Shown one piece after another: positions 37,204 through 48,545 of a stretch of 64,000 nucleotides of DNA. This stretch comes from Gnetum montanum. Taxonomy: Eukaryota; Streptophyta; Gnetopsida; Gnetales; Gnetaceae. The DNA lies in NCBI GenBank assembly GCA_015680685.1, contig MNCI01001909.1:108657-172656 (forward strand), written 5' to 3'. Under the pieces are notes generated by a model. It made no database searches and was not told where the DNA came from. It saw only the letters and a program-made list of their open reading frames with translations. Made by a program: the position numbers and the translations under genes. Positions within the stretch are counted from its first letter, which is position 1. Each line of letters opens with the position of its first letter.

Positions 37204-38055
37204 TGATGAGTCACGGATTGGCCACATTGACTAGGCCCCATCGATGCATCATTTGATGCATTAACATGGCCTCGTCAATGCAAGGTCTGTTCTTGCCTAT
37301 AAATACATGCCAACCCACCATGTTTAGGAATCATATTATCATAGTTGTAGTGAAGCTTTTGCAATTTTTCCATCCAAAAGTTAGAATATTTTCCCAAGTT
37401 ATTGCAATAAGAGTCATTGAGTATGCGAATCTTTATTCAAGTACTATTGTACCTAAGCATGATAGTGTGTGTGACAATAAAGATGAGCTTCTTGATAAAC
37501 CTTGCAGCATTCTGGATAGCTTAAATATTTTATTCATGCATTTAATGTTTTAAGTTATTTATTCAATGTTCCTCAATAATTAAGCTAATTAAGTAATTAA
37601 GCGAGATAAGCTAAATAGCGATTAAGTAAACACATAAATATGACCGCTTTGGGCATGTGTATGATGTTTGGTAATCCCAGCAATGCTTAACACTTGATAA
37701 CCTAGCAACATTATATGTGTTTAAGATGTGTATGAAAAGTGGGACTGGATACTTATATTAGGATTAGTTAGTCAGTTAGATTAAAGTAGACATTAAATTA
37801 CTTTATTCTTTCTCCTATTTATTTCAAGTACTAAAATCATAAAACATAAAATGATAAAAATCATGTGCCTTAATTATAAACCATACCCTTGAGCTTCACA
37901 AGTGTAGTTGGAAAGACAACAAACATTCTCAACACCCAGTTTACTTCCTAGAGAACTAGTGCACAGAACTATAAAGTCTGCAAAATTCGACTGGATCATG
38001 CGTGAACACTTTGTGATTCGTATGGTTGAGTGTAGGGGTACTTTGCCACTCATCA
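37204..38055 (+). mobile_element. 3' LTR of element D
   Basis: An 852-bp LTR, TGATGAGTCACGG...TGCCACTCATCA, partner of 24779-25656 and clearly diverged from it. U3 includes CCATCGATGC and GCATCATTTGATGC palindromes. TATA box TATAAATACATGCC near 37300. Confidence 0.88.
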
Positions 38056-40527
38056 CACCCATAGGATGTAGCATATTTTGCAAATTTGGGTTCCTAAAAA
38101 AAATTTCCTTTTCAATATTTAGAATAAGATATAGCAAAATTTAAATTAAAAGATAAAGTTTATATATATGGTGACTTCAATGCAAAAATTGGTTCTAACC
38201 TGATTAATTTTTTAGAGTGGGAAAATAATCAAGAATGGCTAAACATGTAAGATTATGATCCAATTAGAATTGAATGGGAAATAATATTAAAGGATACTAA
38301 AACAAATAAAATAGGAAAGAACATGTTATAATGAGGTAAGATTTTGATCTTGTCATTTGAAATAGGGTTCAAAAACTTCCATCAACCTCAAGATTTACTT
38401 TTGAAATAGAAGAAAGATGTTCATGTATTAATTTACTACTAACCACCATTTAAAATGCATCATAAATAATTAACTCTCACATTGTTGGTAAATTAATAGA
38501 ATCTCCACACCAATTTCTAAAATTTTCCATTAAAGGAATGCATTCTAATTATAAGCAATGTTAAAAAATAAGAAGACATATTACATTTGTAGATACAAAA
38601 TCTTTTTAAGAAGAGGTACAAAATCTATTGAAAATAAAAAATCCTAAAGATATGATAGAGGGCATATTGCTAGAGGCTACAATAAATATTACTATGCAAC
38701 AAAAGTGTATAGGTAAAATGTTTATAAGCAAAGTTAAATCTCAACAATTTTTGCAATGAAAAATATTTCAATAAGAATTACATATAATTGCTTCAAGAAA
38801 GAAAAAAGAAAATTCATAAAGGAACATCAAAATAATATAGTATAAATGAGAAAGAAAGATCCATAAAATTTTTTGAAAACTTCTTTGACATAAAGTTTCT
38901 TCAAGTAATAACATTTTGTTTATAGAGATAAAAGGGTTTTGCAAAAATTTATTTCATCACAAGACAAATACCATAGCTAACTGCATGCTCCTAGATATTT
39001 TACAACTTACATATGATGAAGTTGTAGAGGGAGTTAGAAAATTAGATTCTAGAAAACTTATAGATGTGGAAAAATTATATATTGAATTATTAAAATGTGG
39101 TGAAAAGGTATTCTAGAGGAGGACTTGGAAAATGCTTAATGATGAACTTCAAAATGGTTTGACTAGATAATGCATAATTACTAGAGTTTTTATGATTCTT
39201 TAAAAAAAAAAGAGAAATAAAATTTAAATAATTACAGTTTGATCATGATTAGTAACTTGTTTGTAAAATTATGAAGTATCATTTTAGAAAAAAAAAACAT
39301 TATAATCTTGAACAAAAGAAAATAATTTATGTGTTATTTCATAAGTATGATTTAGAAAAAATGTTTACACTAGATCATTTGGTTATTCTTAGATATTGCA
39401 TTGAACAAGAAAAAGATAAACAAGGTAAAACATTTATTTACTTGATGGATTTTACTAAAGCATTTGACTCTATTATTAGAAAACAATGATAGAGTACACT
39501 TCTCAAACTTAAAGTTGATTCTAGTTTTATCAATTTCATCTCAAATTTATATAGAGAAATTATTTTTGAATTATAACATAAAGGAACTATACAATCTTGT
39601 CAGTTTTGCAATAATATATGAGTAAAACAATGTTTCCTCTTTCACCAACTTTGTTTTGCATTTTTATTGATGAACTAAAAGAGTGGATTAAAGAGGTACC
39701 TACAAATCATGCTATTAAAGTGGATTAATCATGGATACAACTTTTAATCTTTGAAATAATCTAATACTAATAGCAAAATCAAAAATAAAATTGAAGGCAG
39801 TGTTACATCAACTACAAAAATTTTATGAATATATAAAAATGAAGATGAATTCTAATCTATGGAACTAATAAGAGAGATTATACTTTCTAGCTAAATAATA
39901 AAAGACTTGATATTTTGGATACTTACAGATATTTGGAAGTAAAATTCTCTCAAAATTATAATTGGAAGCATTGTATATCACAATGAGCTGCAAATAACTA
40001 ATAGGTATTCTATACAAAGAAAAAAAGATATGATAATCAAAATACATGGACTTGAATAATTCAAAAATATCCTTTTCAAACAAATTTCTAAACTACAATT
40101 CTTTGCAAATGTGTGGCATGGGTCTTAGGCCTTGATTAAGAATCATGAAAAATTTTGAAAACTTCAAAAATAGTTCTTGCTCAATGAATTCAAGATGAAA
40201 ACTCAAGTTCCATATGTAATACTTTTATTAGAATCTAATTTTTTACCATTAGAAGCTAAACCAATATATCAATTCTTAACATTTTACTTGACAAATAAAA
40301 ATAGCTCTGAGATCTTATGTGAGGTCATCTAAAAATATTACCAATAAGGATAGTTCTATGAAGGTTGATTATAGCTATAAAAGTAGCTTATTGATAATAT
40401 TAATGGAATAATAAATTTAGAATAAGCTTGGGAACTTATTATATAAAAAATTTTAGACACATGGTACAATAAGGCACAAATACAAAAAAGAAAAGCTTTA
40501 ATTTTACTAGCAAAATATTAGAGGTAG
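38056..40527 (+). pseudogene. LINE: endonuclease end and reverse transcriptase, 5' portion
   Basis: A non-LTR retrotransposon interrupted by element C. The endonuclease C-terminal side has 'KVYIYGDFNAKIGSN' at about 38156-38200. RT begins near 38960 ('LTYDEVVEGVRKLDSRKLID' at 39009-39068). 'LMDFTKAFDSI' is at about 39441-39474, 'FPLSPTLFCIFIDELKEW' near 39630-39685 corresponds to GxPLSPxLF, and the YADD box is eroded to NNLILIAKS near 39755-39783. Then come 'YRYLEVKFSQNYNWKHCIS' near 39922 and later thumb-like sequence. The 5' part of the endonuclease is missing at the junction with element D. Confidence 0.75.
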
Positions 40528-41406
40528 TGATGAGTGGCGAGGTACCCCTACGCCCAACCATATGAATCATAAGCATTCATGCATGATCTAGTTGAATTCA
40601 ATTAATGGGACTAGTTGTGCATCTAGATCGTTATGTCTTGACTGTAGTTTGTTGTCTTCCCACTTGGACTAGTGATAGCTTTGTCACGTATGGTTTGGCT
40701 CAAAGTGAGGCATATGATTGATGTTGATTGGCCCTAAGCTACTCCTAATGGTAATAAAGAGATTAATTAATTAAGCTAATTAACAATGGAAAGTAAAATC
40801 TAAACTAGCCTATGTGTGATGAGTATTTTTTTTCTAATTGTCTGCACATACCTTGGAGTTCGTGTAACTACTGCTGGGCTTACCAAGCATACATCGCTAG
40901 GCTCACCAAACAATACACTACTAGGTTACCAAGTAATTACACTTAAGCATTCACAATTAGTTGTACTCATCCTGCTTAATGACAAGAATTGTAAAAAGCA
41001 ATAAATAGAAACATTAACTAAGGAAAATAGTAAATGCTTAAATAATTTAAAGCAATAAAGTGGATGTTGCAATGATGAAACTAATCTTGATCTTTATTTC
41101 CAATCATGTAATGTGTCCAAGTATGTCACACTCAAATAAGGATGTCATACAATCACTTAACATCACACTGCGAGCATGCACTAGGAAACAATATAACTGG
41201 AAATCAAAAATCTATGAAAAATTTATCTAAAATCTATCATCCAACTCCTCCCAACCATGCACCCAAGTGTGGTATTTATAGGCTAGCACGGAAGGGGCAA
41301 TATTGGATGCCCAACATTAGAGGTTGTGCCTCAATATCGAATACCCAATATCACAATCCTGATATTGGATATCTAATATTAGAGTCGTGCAAAACATGAC
41401 TCATCA
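40528..41406 (-). mobile_element. 3' LTR of element C
   Basis: An 879-bp LTR, plus strand TGATGAGTGGCGAGG...CATGACTCATCA. U3 holds CAATATTGG, AATATCGAATACCC, GATATTGGATATC and TAATATTAG words between 41300 and 41390, next to a GTATTTATAGG box near 41271. Confidence 0.9.
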
Positions 41407-42486
41407 TATCATCACAATTAAATGAAAACTCATCCTCAAGTTAAACAAAATAAGGAATAAGTTCTTTACAAAAGATTGGGAATGTATGGGATTATTGACT
41501 AATATGAAAACTACTGACTAACTCTGAGTGCTGCATTATAAAATTTTATTTGAGTAAATACATACAAAATGATAGAGTGGCAAAAAGATCAAATAGACAT
41601 TGAAGATTAAAAAATTTGTAGAGGTCTCCAAGAATCCATAGAAGATGATTCTTCTTATTGCCACTAGTAGTGGCAAACTTTCAATGCTGATTGTTATGTC
41701 GATGCTTCTTTGGTTATGCAAAACATTCTTGAAGGATGGACTAAAATTTCTTCTCAATGTCCCATGAATCTAACACACATGCAAAGTTTGAACTGTTATC
41801 TTGTATGTACTATGATTTTTCCATGGGCATATCCTTCGTTGTCCCCCTCTTGGCTTTGTTTTCATGCGTGGTAAAAGACCTTCTTCCTTAGGCATTTCTT
41901 TTACCATCAACTGTAGTCACCAAAGGATCAACATTAGTTTTGGTAAATTTTTTCTTAATAATCTAAGCACAAGGTGATTATAGCACACTATGCCTAAGGC
42001 TATGAGGTAACTATAAAATCATCAAGCTGTTCACATTATTTTGATCAATTAATATTAGTTACCATGATGTTTGAAAATAGGATGTTAGAAAAATTTCAAA
42101 GCAAACATTCCTAGCCCCCACAACTAATAACTGTAACTTTGGAAGCACATAATTTTTTGAATAATTGAAACCATAGGTCTAATTCAGAAGATGGGCAAGA
42201 AATATTAATGGATATGGAAATACAAAACTAGGAAAACTTAATGAAATAGATGAGAAGTAGTTCCAAAATCATGCATAAATTCAAAGAAACCATAACTAAT
42301 GTTCTGGAAGATGTGAAGGTTAGTTCAAAGCCATGACCAACAAAAGTTATGCAAGTGGGTCCTCCCTAATGTAGGCTCTTGACATAATGCCCTTATATAA
42401 CCACTTCTAGAGATGTCCATGCGCATCCTAGAAGTTAAATGTACAACATGCCTTTATTCAAAACAACACAAAACTATCGTGGTTGG
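41407..42486 (-). other. 3' noncoding region of element C, distal part
   Basis: Aligns with 10405-11530 of element A. It carries a PPT-like copy at 42111-42130 (TAGCCCCCACAACTAATAAC on the plus strand). The bases 41822-41910 reappear inverted inside element B (see the assembly finding). It ends in GTTGG, the target copy for B. Confidence 0.75.
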
Positions 42487-42556
42487 TGATGAGTGGCGAG
42501 GTACCCCTACACTCAACCATACGAAATGAGCGTAGCACACGTGATCCGGTCAAACT

Positions 42557-42647
42557 NTTGATGGTAAAAGAAATGCCTAAGGAAGAAGGTCTTTTACCAC
42601 GCATGAAAACAAAGCCAAGAGGGGGACAACGAAGGATATGCCCATGN
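42557..42647. other. 89-bp inverted foreign piece between two single-N gaps
   Basis: Bases 42558-42646 are, by my reading, the exact reverse complement of 41822-41910 in element C, bounded by N at 42557 and N at 42647. This points to a short contig placed wrongly during scaffolding or gap filling rather than to biology. Confidence 0.85.
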
Positions 42648-43228
42648 ACATCTGTTCCCACTTACCGTACACACCCTGAACTGTGCAACTATGGCTACCA
42701 AACGCTAATCGTTACTGGGATTACCACACGTAACGCACGTGCTGAAAGCAGTCATACTAAGGCACTTAACTAACCTAAGTGTGATAAGCAGCCGATTCCT
42801 TGACTAGCCGTACACATTCGGAGATGCTCGTAATGAAGTCGTACTTGTCCCATGTTCTAGGAGGAAAGGGTGAGAGAAACTATCGCGATGAGTAGCCGAT
42901 TCCTTGGCTAGCCGTACACATTCGTCAACACTCGTAACCAAGTCGTACTCATGTCGCATTACTAGGAAAGTAGTAAATAAAATTAATTAAACCTATCCAT
43001 GCACTACAAGGTTTATCCACAAATCTCATCTTTATTTTCGTACACAACTTTCGTTTAGGTACAAAGCTGCTCGAATAAAAAACAGTTCACTTGGGGGACT
43101 CCTACTGCGGGCACATGGAAAATATTCTATCCCTGGGGTGATCAATCCGCCAGAGCTTTGCTACTTTACGCCTAGGATGAGAAATGAGGGGAGCGCTGCC
43201 TCTTATTTATAGATATGGCGGTGGACCG

Positions 43229-43350
43229 CGATATCGCATACGCGATATCACAGGGAAGGACGCGATATCGCGTACGCAATATCGCAGGGGATGTAATATC
43301 GCGGCGGCCGCGATATCGCGTACGCGATATTGCAGCTTGTGCATATCGCG
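43229..43350 (-). promoter_or_regulatory. Palindrome array in U3 of the B 3' LTR
   Basis: Repeated CGCGATATCGC-like palindromes, some decayed to AATATCGC or GATATCAC, spaced about 13-25 bp and interleaved with TACG and GCGGCCGC. They sit just upstream of the TATA box on the sense strand. The other LTR has only three. Confidence 0.6.
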
Positions 43351-43358
43351 TTTCATCA

Positions 43359-43376
43359 TACCCCCATGACTAAATG
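43359..43376 (-). promoter_or_regulatory. Polypurine tract, element B
   Basis: The sense strand reads CATTTAGTCATGGGGGTA immediately before the 3' LTR, the position of the plus-strand primer. The same TAGTCATGGGGG core recurs at 43951, 45315 and 46352. Confidence 0.7.
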
Positions 43377-45496
43377 AAAACTCATCCTCGAGTTCCTTAC
43401 AATGATATCAGGTAAGTATGGGATTATTGAGGGGAATGGAACTAATGGAATGACATGTGAATGATTCATTATTACAAGACTTGACAAGACTGGTGTTCAT
43501 GACAACAAGGGTGAACACCTTATTACAATGACATCAGGCCATATTTGGTAGCTAAAAGAAAAGAGGAGAGAGAAGAGAAGAGAAGAAGAGAGAAGAGTCT
43601 TGCTGCTGCCAACGCCTAGATTGCACCTTTCGTTGTCCATCCGTAAGCGCATTATCCATCCTACTCCTTGCATAGCTGCTTCAGCGCTGCTCCATTCCAA
43701 GTGTTTACTCCAAATCCATTCCGTTGTTGTATGACTACCATTTGCACACACAACATAATCATATATTAGCAAGGGTAATTGAATCATTAAATAAATAATA
43801 CCTTGCTTCGGTGTAGGTTCATTGGCTAGGTTATGGTATGGCTGATATGGATCTAGGAAAATGTAGATGATGACTACCAAATGTGTAGGGGTTAAGAAGA
43901 AAAACGAAAAAATTCGGGGCTTAGGAGAAAAATCGAAAAAGCAGGCCCCGTACCCCCATGACTAATCGCGAACCTCCGGTAGCGGTAGAATGGAGAAAGA
44001 AGAGTAAGAAAGATAGGTAAAAAGGGACAACTATGGCATCAGTGAAATGGATGTCAAGATGGAAATGAACAAAACTAAAACTAATTGCAAAATGTTAAGG
44101 AAAAGAAGTTAACTAATGTTCCAAATAGGAATGTCAGTGGGTCCTCCCCAAAGCAAGCTCATGCCATTAATGCCCTGACAGACCCACATTCAAAGAGTCC
44201 GTAGGCTCTGGGAATGTCCTTTGGAATAAGAGTTAAAGTCTTAACTGCTAGAGTTTACCAAAAAGAAAACAATGCATCAACCAAAATATATATACTAATG
44301 ATACAACTGGCAATGAGGTGAACAATGGAGAGAAGGATGGAAAGAAGAGGATGGAATGGAATCCCAAGAACAAGGTGGTGTACAGCCCCTTGTGTGTTTT
44401 ATGATTAATGTGACTTGGCGAATCTCATTCCAACTATGGCTCAAACCAACCACTTCCAATGACTTCGCATCAATGCCTTTGGTTAAACTATCCACTTGGA
44501 TAACAAGGATGCATCTTCAAAGAGCCACCACCGTTCTGACGAAACAACGGAGAGAATGGGAAGCGAGAAGGGCCTTAGTTAGAGGGAACACTTTGGTTCC
44601 ATAACCAGTGCTTGCAATCCAAATTTTATTTCGTCTAAGGGGTGTGCTTTGAATCCTCACTTTTTGTTTTCTTTTCATTTTTTTTTTTGTTTTTTTTTTG
44701 TGTTTTGTGTTTTTATGCGTGGGGACCACACCATGCAAAGACTTCTTATTTTTATTGTCTTAGCTTCCGAAGAATGTGTAACATCGAAACAGTAAGAAAA
44801 CTCAAGAAGAAAACATCCAAACACCCAAGTGACTGACCAACACAAAAGCATCAAATTCCTTTGAAGTCACACCCTTTGCAATCCTTGAGTCCTTCCTTAG
44901 TTTAAGAAATGCCTAGTCACCGATTCATTAAAGTTCTTATTGGAAGGGAACTATACATTTCCAAGCCAAGAGAAACCATAGACTTTAATGGATGGATGGA
45001 TGAAGTGATCTCATTGCCTGCCATATCAAAAGAAACATACCTTAGTATCAACATTGTAACTTAAAGGTAAAAACCAAACATTAGCAATCAATATGAAAAC
45101 AGTTCATCCCATCGGTCTGAACACTTATTGGTTAGCGAACTTACAGGGTGGAAACACACACACACACACAATAGAAAAGTATAACTATGGTGTAAAACAA
45201 AAACATCAAAAGTTAAAGAAAGTTGTAAAACAAAAATTAGAAAAGTTAAAGAAATTTGTAAAACAAAAACTGAAAAAGAACTGAGGGCCCCATGTGATTA
45301 GCATGGGTGACCATCTCCCCCATGACTGAGTTGTAAGGGAGAGATCTGAAATAGTGAGTGCCTATTTGAATTTCTAAGAAGTGCCCAACTTCTCCCAATT
45401 GATGATCTTAAGTTGAGAGGTGGAAGTTGGCCACGCTCACGTTCCAATGCGTCTATGCCACGGTTGTTGGCATGAGTTTCCTCAGTTCATTCCATG
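43377..45496 (-). other. 3' noncoding region of element B
   Basis: No convincing gene. It contains PPT-like motifs at 43951-43965 and 45315-45330, a T-rich tract at 44660-44710 (A-rich on the sense strand), the AGGGCCTTAGTTAGAGGG block at 44569 shared with A, a CA microsatellite at 45155-45170 and short AAACAAAAA(C/T) repeats at 45195-45270. Confidence 0.7.
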
Positions 45497-46101
45497 NNNN
45501 NNNNNNNNNNNNNNNNNNNNNNNNNNNNNNNNNNNNNNNNNNNNNNNNNNNNNNNNNNNNNNNNNNNNNNNNNNNNNNNNNNNNNNNNNNNNNNNNNNNN
45601 NNNNNNNNNNNNNNNNNNNNNNNNNNNNNNNNNNNNNNNNNNNNNNNNNNNNNNNNNNNNNNNNNNNNNNNNNNNNNNNNNNNNNNNNNNNNNNNNNNNN
45701 NNNNNNNNNNNNNNNNNNNNNNNNNNNNNNNNNNNNNNNNNNNNNNNNNNNNNNNNNNNNNNNNNNNNNNNNNNNNNNNNNNNNNNNNNNNNNNNNNNNN
45801 NNNNNNNNNNNNNNNNNNNNNNNNNNNNNNNNNNNNNNNNNNNNNNNNNNNNNNNNNNNNNNNNNNNNNNNNNNNNNNNNNNNNNNNNNNNNNNNNNNNN
45901 NNNNNNNNNNNNNNNNNNNNNNNNNNNNNNNNNNNNNNNNNNNNNNNNNNNNNNNNNNNNNNNNNNNNNNNNNNNNNNNNNNNNNNNNNNNNNNNNNNNN
46001 NNNNNNNNNNNNNNNNNNNNNNNNNNNNNNNNNNNNNNNNNNNNNNNNNNNNNNNNNNNNNNNNNNNNNNNNNNNNNNNNNNNNNNNNNNNNNNNNNNNN
46101 N
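45497..46101. other. Assembly gap of 605 N
   Basis: An unresolved run inside element B between the Pro-rich end of gag and the 3' noncoding region. Frames that cross it are meaningless. Its true length is unknown. Confidence 1.
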
Positions 46102-48402
46102 AATTCCCCTTGCATTGTTGGAACAGGTTGTATGGGAACTACCGGAGGAAGAGGTGCGGGTGGAGTTAGAGGATGGACGGAATGTGAGATGTCTCCCGGA
46201 GGAGAAGGAGTCCTTCTAAAGTACTCCCATGCTTGGTAGTGACGTTGGGGGGTAGTGTGACCCATAGAGTCACCTGGAGAGACTGGCTTCTGCACATAAT
46301 AACCGTAAGGATCAGGCTGTCGGTAAGGGTATTGATGTGTTGGTGGTGGCATCCCCCATGACTATGGGTATTGCCACTACTGATGTTGTCCAATGGGCTA
46401 TGGAGGCATTCCACTTGGATAATATGTTAAGGGTTGGTGGAACTGCCTTGGGTTACCTTGTGGGTAAGGTAACCTTAGGGTGTTTGCCATTGATTAAGTC
46501 TTTGATTTAATGCATACATCCCAAACTCCTGCAGATGTGAGATAATTGGGCAAAATCCCTTAGGATGTTCATAGTAGTAGACCTCACATCCATTATCATT
46601 ATCTAAATCAGAATTTACAGCCTCATCGGAGATAGGAATTTTCCCCTTACCCTTGTTATCTGCAGGGCTTAAGTTTCTCCTCTTGGTTTTTCCTTTGTCA
46701 CTACCTTGCTCTACCTTAGACTCTTCTACGATTTTCAAGACTGTTTCTATTCTTGAGTCTAAGGAATCCCACATTTGGTCTACCTTAGTTGATACCTCGA
46801 TTGTTAACTTCTGGATCAGCATGGTTTTTCGGTTCACCAACTCTTCGAGTGGTGACTCATCCTCCTCATCACAGAATTTCACTTCCTTCTTGCAAAGGGA
46901 GGGATCGCAGTTGTATTCTTCTGCACTTTCTCTCTTCTGTAGCTCACCCTCTTCTTGCGCTACTTGTTCCAACAAACTTTCAACTTCATGGGCTCTCAGT
47001 TTTTTGAAAGTCTCCCTTGGGCGTAAGTCCCAAGAGTTCTTCTCGTTTCATTTCTTAGCCCATCCACGATGTGGCAAAGTTGATCCTGCTTAGCATACCC
47101 ATGGCCCGAGCAACGATGTAGCAATGTATAGTAACGAGCCATGGCAGCATCCAAGGGTTCATAAGCACCTTGTTTCCAGCCTTGGATCTGCTTACGCAAG
47201 TTGGACACTCTGGAGTACGTTTGATATTTGTTGTTGAATAGTTCAAGCATCGTACTCCACCTCCTGATGGTTTCCAGTTCTAAGGACCAGTACCAACTCT
47301 CTGCTTCTTTAGTGAGTGTCCTTAGGAACAACTTAAGCTTTTGCCACTCATTATCGATATTTTTCAAGACATAGGCATCGTGGAATGCTTGTAAATGATG
47401 TTGAGGATCAGCGTTGTATCCCCCTTCAAAACGTAGGATATTATTTATGTCCAAACGCTTGATCCTACTATCTTTTAAGTGCCTTGTGGGGATCCTAACT
47501 GCCTCTGTGATGTCTAGCATGCTTCGGGTTATGAGTAGGAGTTCATCATGATCATCTCTTTCATGACGTCTATGATGTCTTCGTGGTGTTTCCCTACTCT
47601 CCCTATGTCCTTTCCCTTGTCCTAACTCCTCTCAACTTTCTTGTCGAGGTATTTCATCTTCTTTTTTACTTTTACCCTCTCCATTATGCTCACGATGGTT
47701 GCGCCCAGATGTGGAAGGAGAGTGTGAATGGTGAGATGAAGGAGAAGAGGAAAGGGATCCATCACCATGGCGATGTTTCTTACCTTCTCTTCGGCTGCTT
47801 TGGCCCCAATCATTGTGGCAATCTAAGTGTCCATCCTTAGTGTGAGTGGTTGTTCCTGCCATGAACAGTTGGTGCTCACGGGGATCAAAGCCTGTAGCAT
47901 GTACAATTGATCGAAGGTCCTGATGCCTAACCTCTTCACCGTTGTGAGGAGGAGGAACATCATTTTCTAAAAAACCCATTGTGAGGGGTTCCTCATCTCC
48001 TATTTCACTAAGGACATGGGGGACCTTGCCCTTCAACAATGAATGTTGGCTCTCCTTCTTTTCATCTCGAATACGTTGGGCATTTGTGGGATGATAATCC
48101 CTTATGTCGTAATCTTCCGCAATGTATTCAGCAAATAGCTCTTGCATGCCAATCTGTGCTAAGGCACGGAAAAGCATGTTAGGGACAGATTGATCCAGGG
48201 GTAACATGATGTTACCTTCCAAATCTCTCCAACGCAACTGTTCATCTTGGTGGAGAATAAAAGTAAAGTAAGGTACATACTCATCAGGATGAGTATATAT
48301 GACCTTAGATTGTTTAGGACATGACTGGTTTCGATTATGCGTGTGATGCTGACTGTCTTCTATGTTGTCCTTAGGTGAGTTGATTTCATGAGAAGAAGCC
48401 AT
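46102..48402 (-). pseudogene. gag of element B, nearly intact
   Basis: Start ATG at 48400-48402, 143 bp from the LTR. N-terminal part ('HPDEYVPYFTFILHQDEQLR', then a Ser/His/Arg-rich tract) is open to a single TGA at 47632-47634. The same frame continues through the retrotrans_gag core to 46996 ('FEGGYNADPQHHLQAFHDAY', 'AESWYWSLE', 'FNNKYQTYSRVSNLRKQI'). A frame change in an A-run near 46990 moves to the frame at 46475-46975, with a coiled-coil-like acidic part and the 'CEVYYYEHPKGFCPI' block. A Pro/Tyr/Gln-rich tail reaches the gap. Only two lesions, so errors in a single read run could explain them. No CCHC knuckle is present. Confidence 0.88.
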
Positions 48403-48526
48403 CCTAATGGTGTGTTGTTTACCGTTATTTATGTTCTTGATTAACTGATTAACCCAAAGGTTCGTTAGAGCTCACAACGATGTGAGTGATATCCTTTATG
48501 TTCTAATTGACATAAAAAACACTTAG

Positions 48527-48544
48527 TCCCCGGCAACGGTGCCA
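48527..48544 (-). promoter_or_regulatory. Primer-binding site, element B
   Basis: The minus strand reads TGGCACCGTTGCCGGGGA, one base different from the tRNA-Asp-type site TGGCGCCGTTGCCGGGGA. It is one base from the LTR. This is the best preserved primer site in the window. Confidence 0.92.
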
Positions 48545-48545
48545 A

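Larger units (their letters stand above)
24779..38055 (+). mobile_element. Element D: Athila-type Ty3/gypsy with pol
   Basis: LTRs at 24779-25656 and 37204-38055, tRNA-Asp-type primer site, gag (about 25828-27640), protease (28300-28410), RT (28876-30060), RNase H (30120-30480), integrase (30640-31620), 3' noncoding, a third ORF (about 35600-36960) and a polypurine-type tract. Without the solo LTR at 33498-34537 it is about 12.2 kb, usual for Athila. All frames are broken. The flanks do not agree: TACCA at left, CACCC at right, with a Tat pol on one side and a LINE on the other, so the two ends may not stem from one simple insertion. Confidence 0.8.
42487..43358 (-). mobile_element. 3' LTR of element B, with a misassembled patch
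   Basis: 872 bp as assembled, plus strand TGATGAGTGGCGAGG...CGTTTCATCA. Between 42557 and 42647, two single Ns enclose 89 bases that do not belong to the LTR and replace about 220 bases present in the partner LTR. U3 has about eight GCGATATCGC-type palindromes (43228-43350), with TTATTTATAG near 43203. Confidence 0.88.

Noticed and set aside
45420-46352. Long open frames on both strands around the N gap
   Set aside because: They exist only because N codons are not stops. The minus-strand part right of the gap is gag tail; the rest is not coding.
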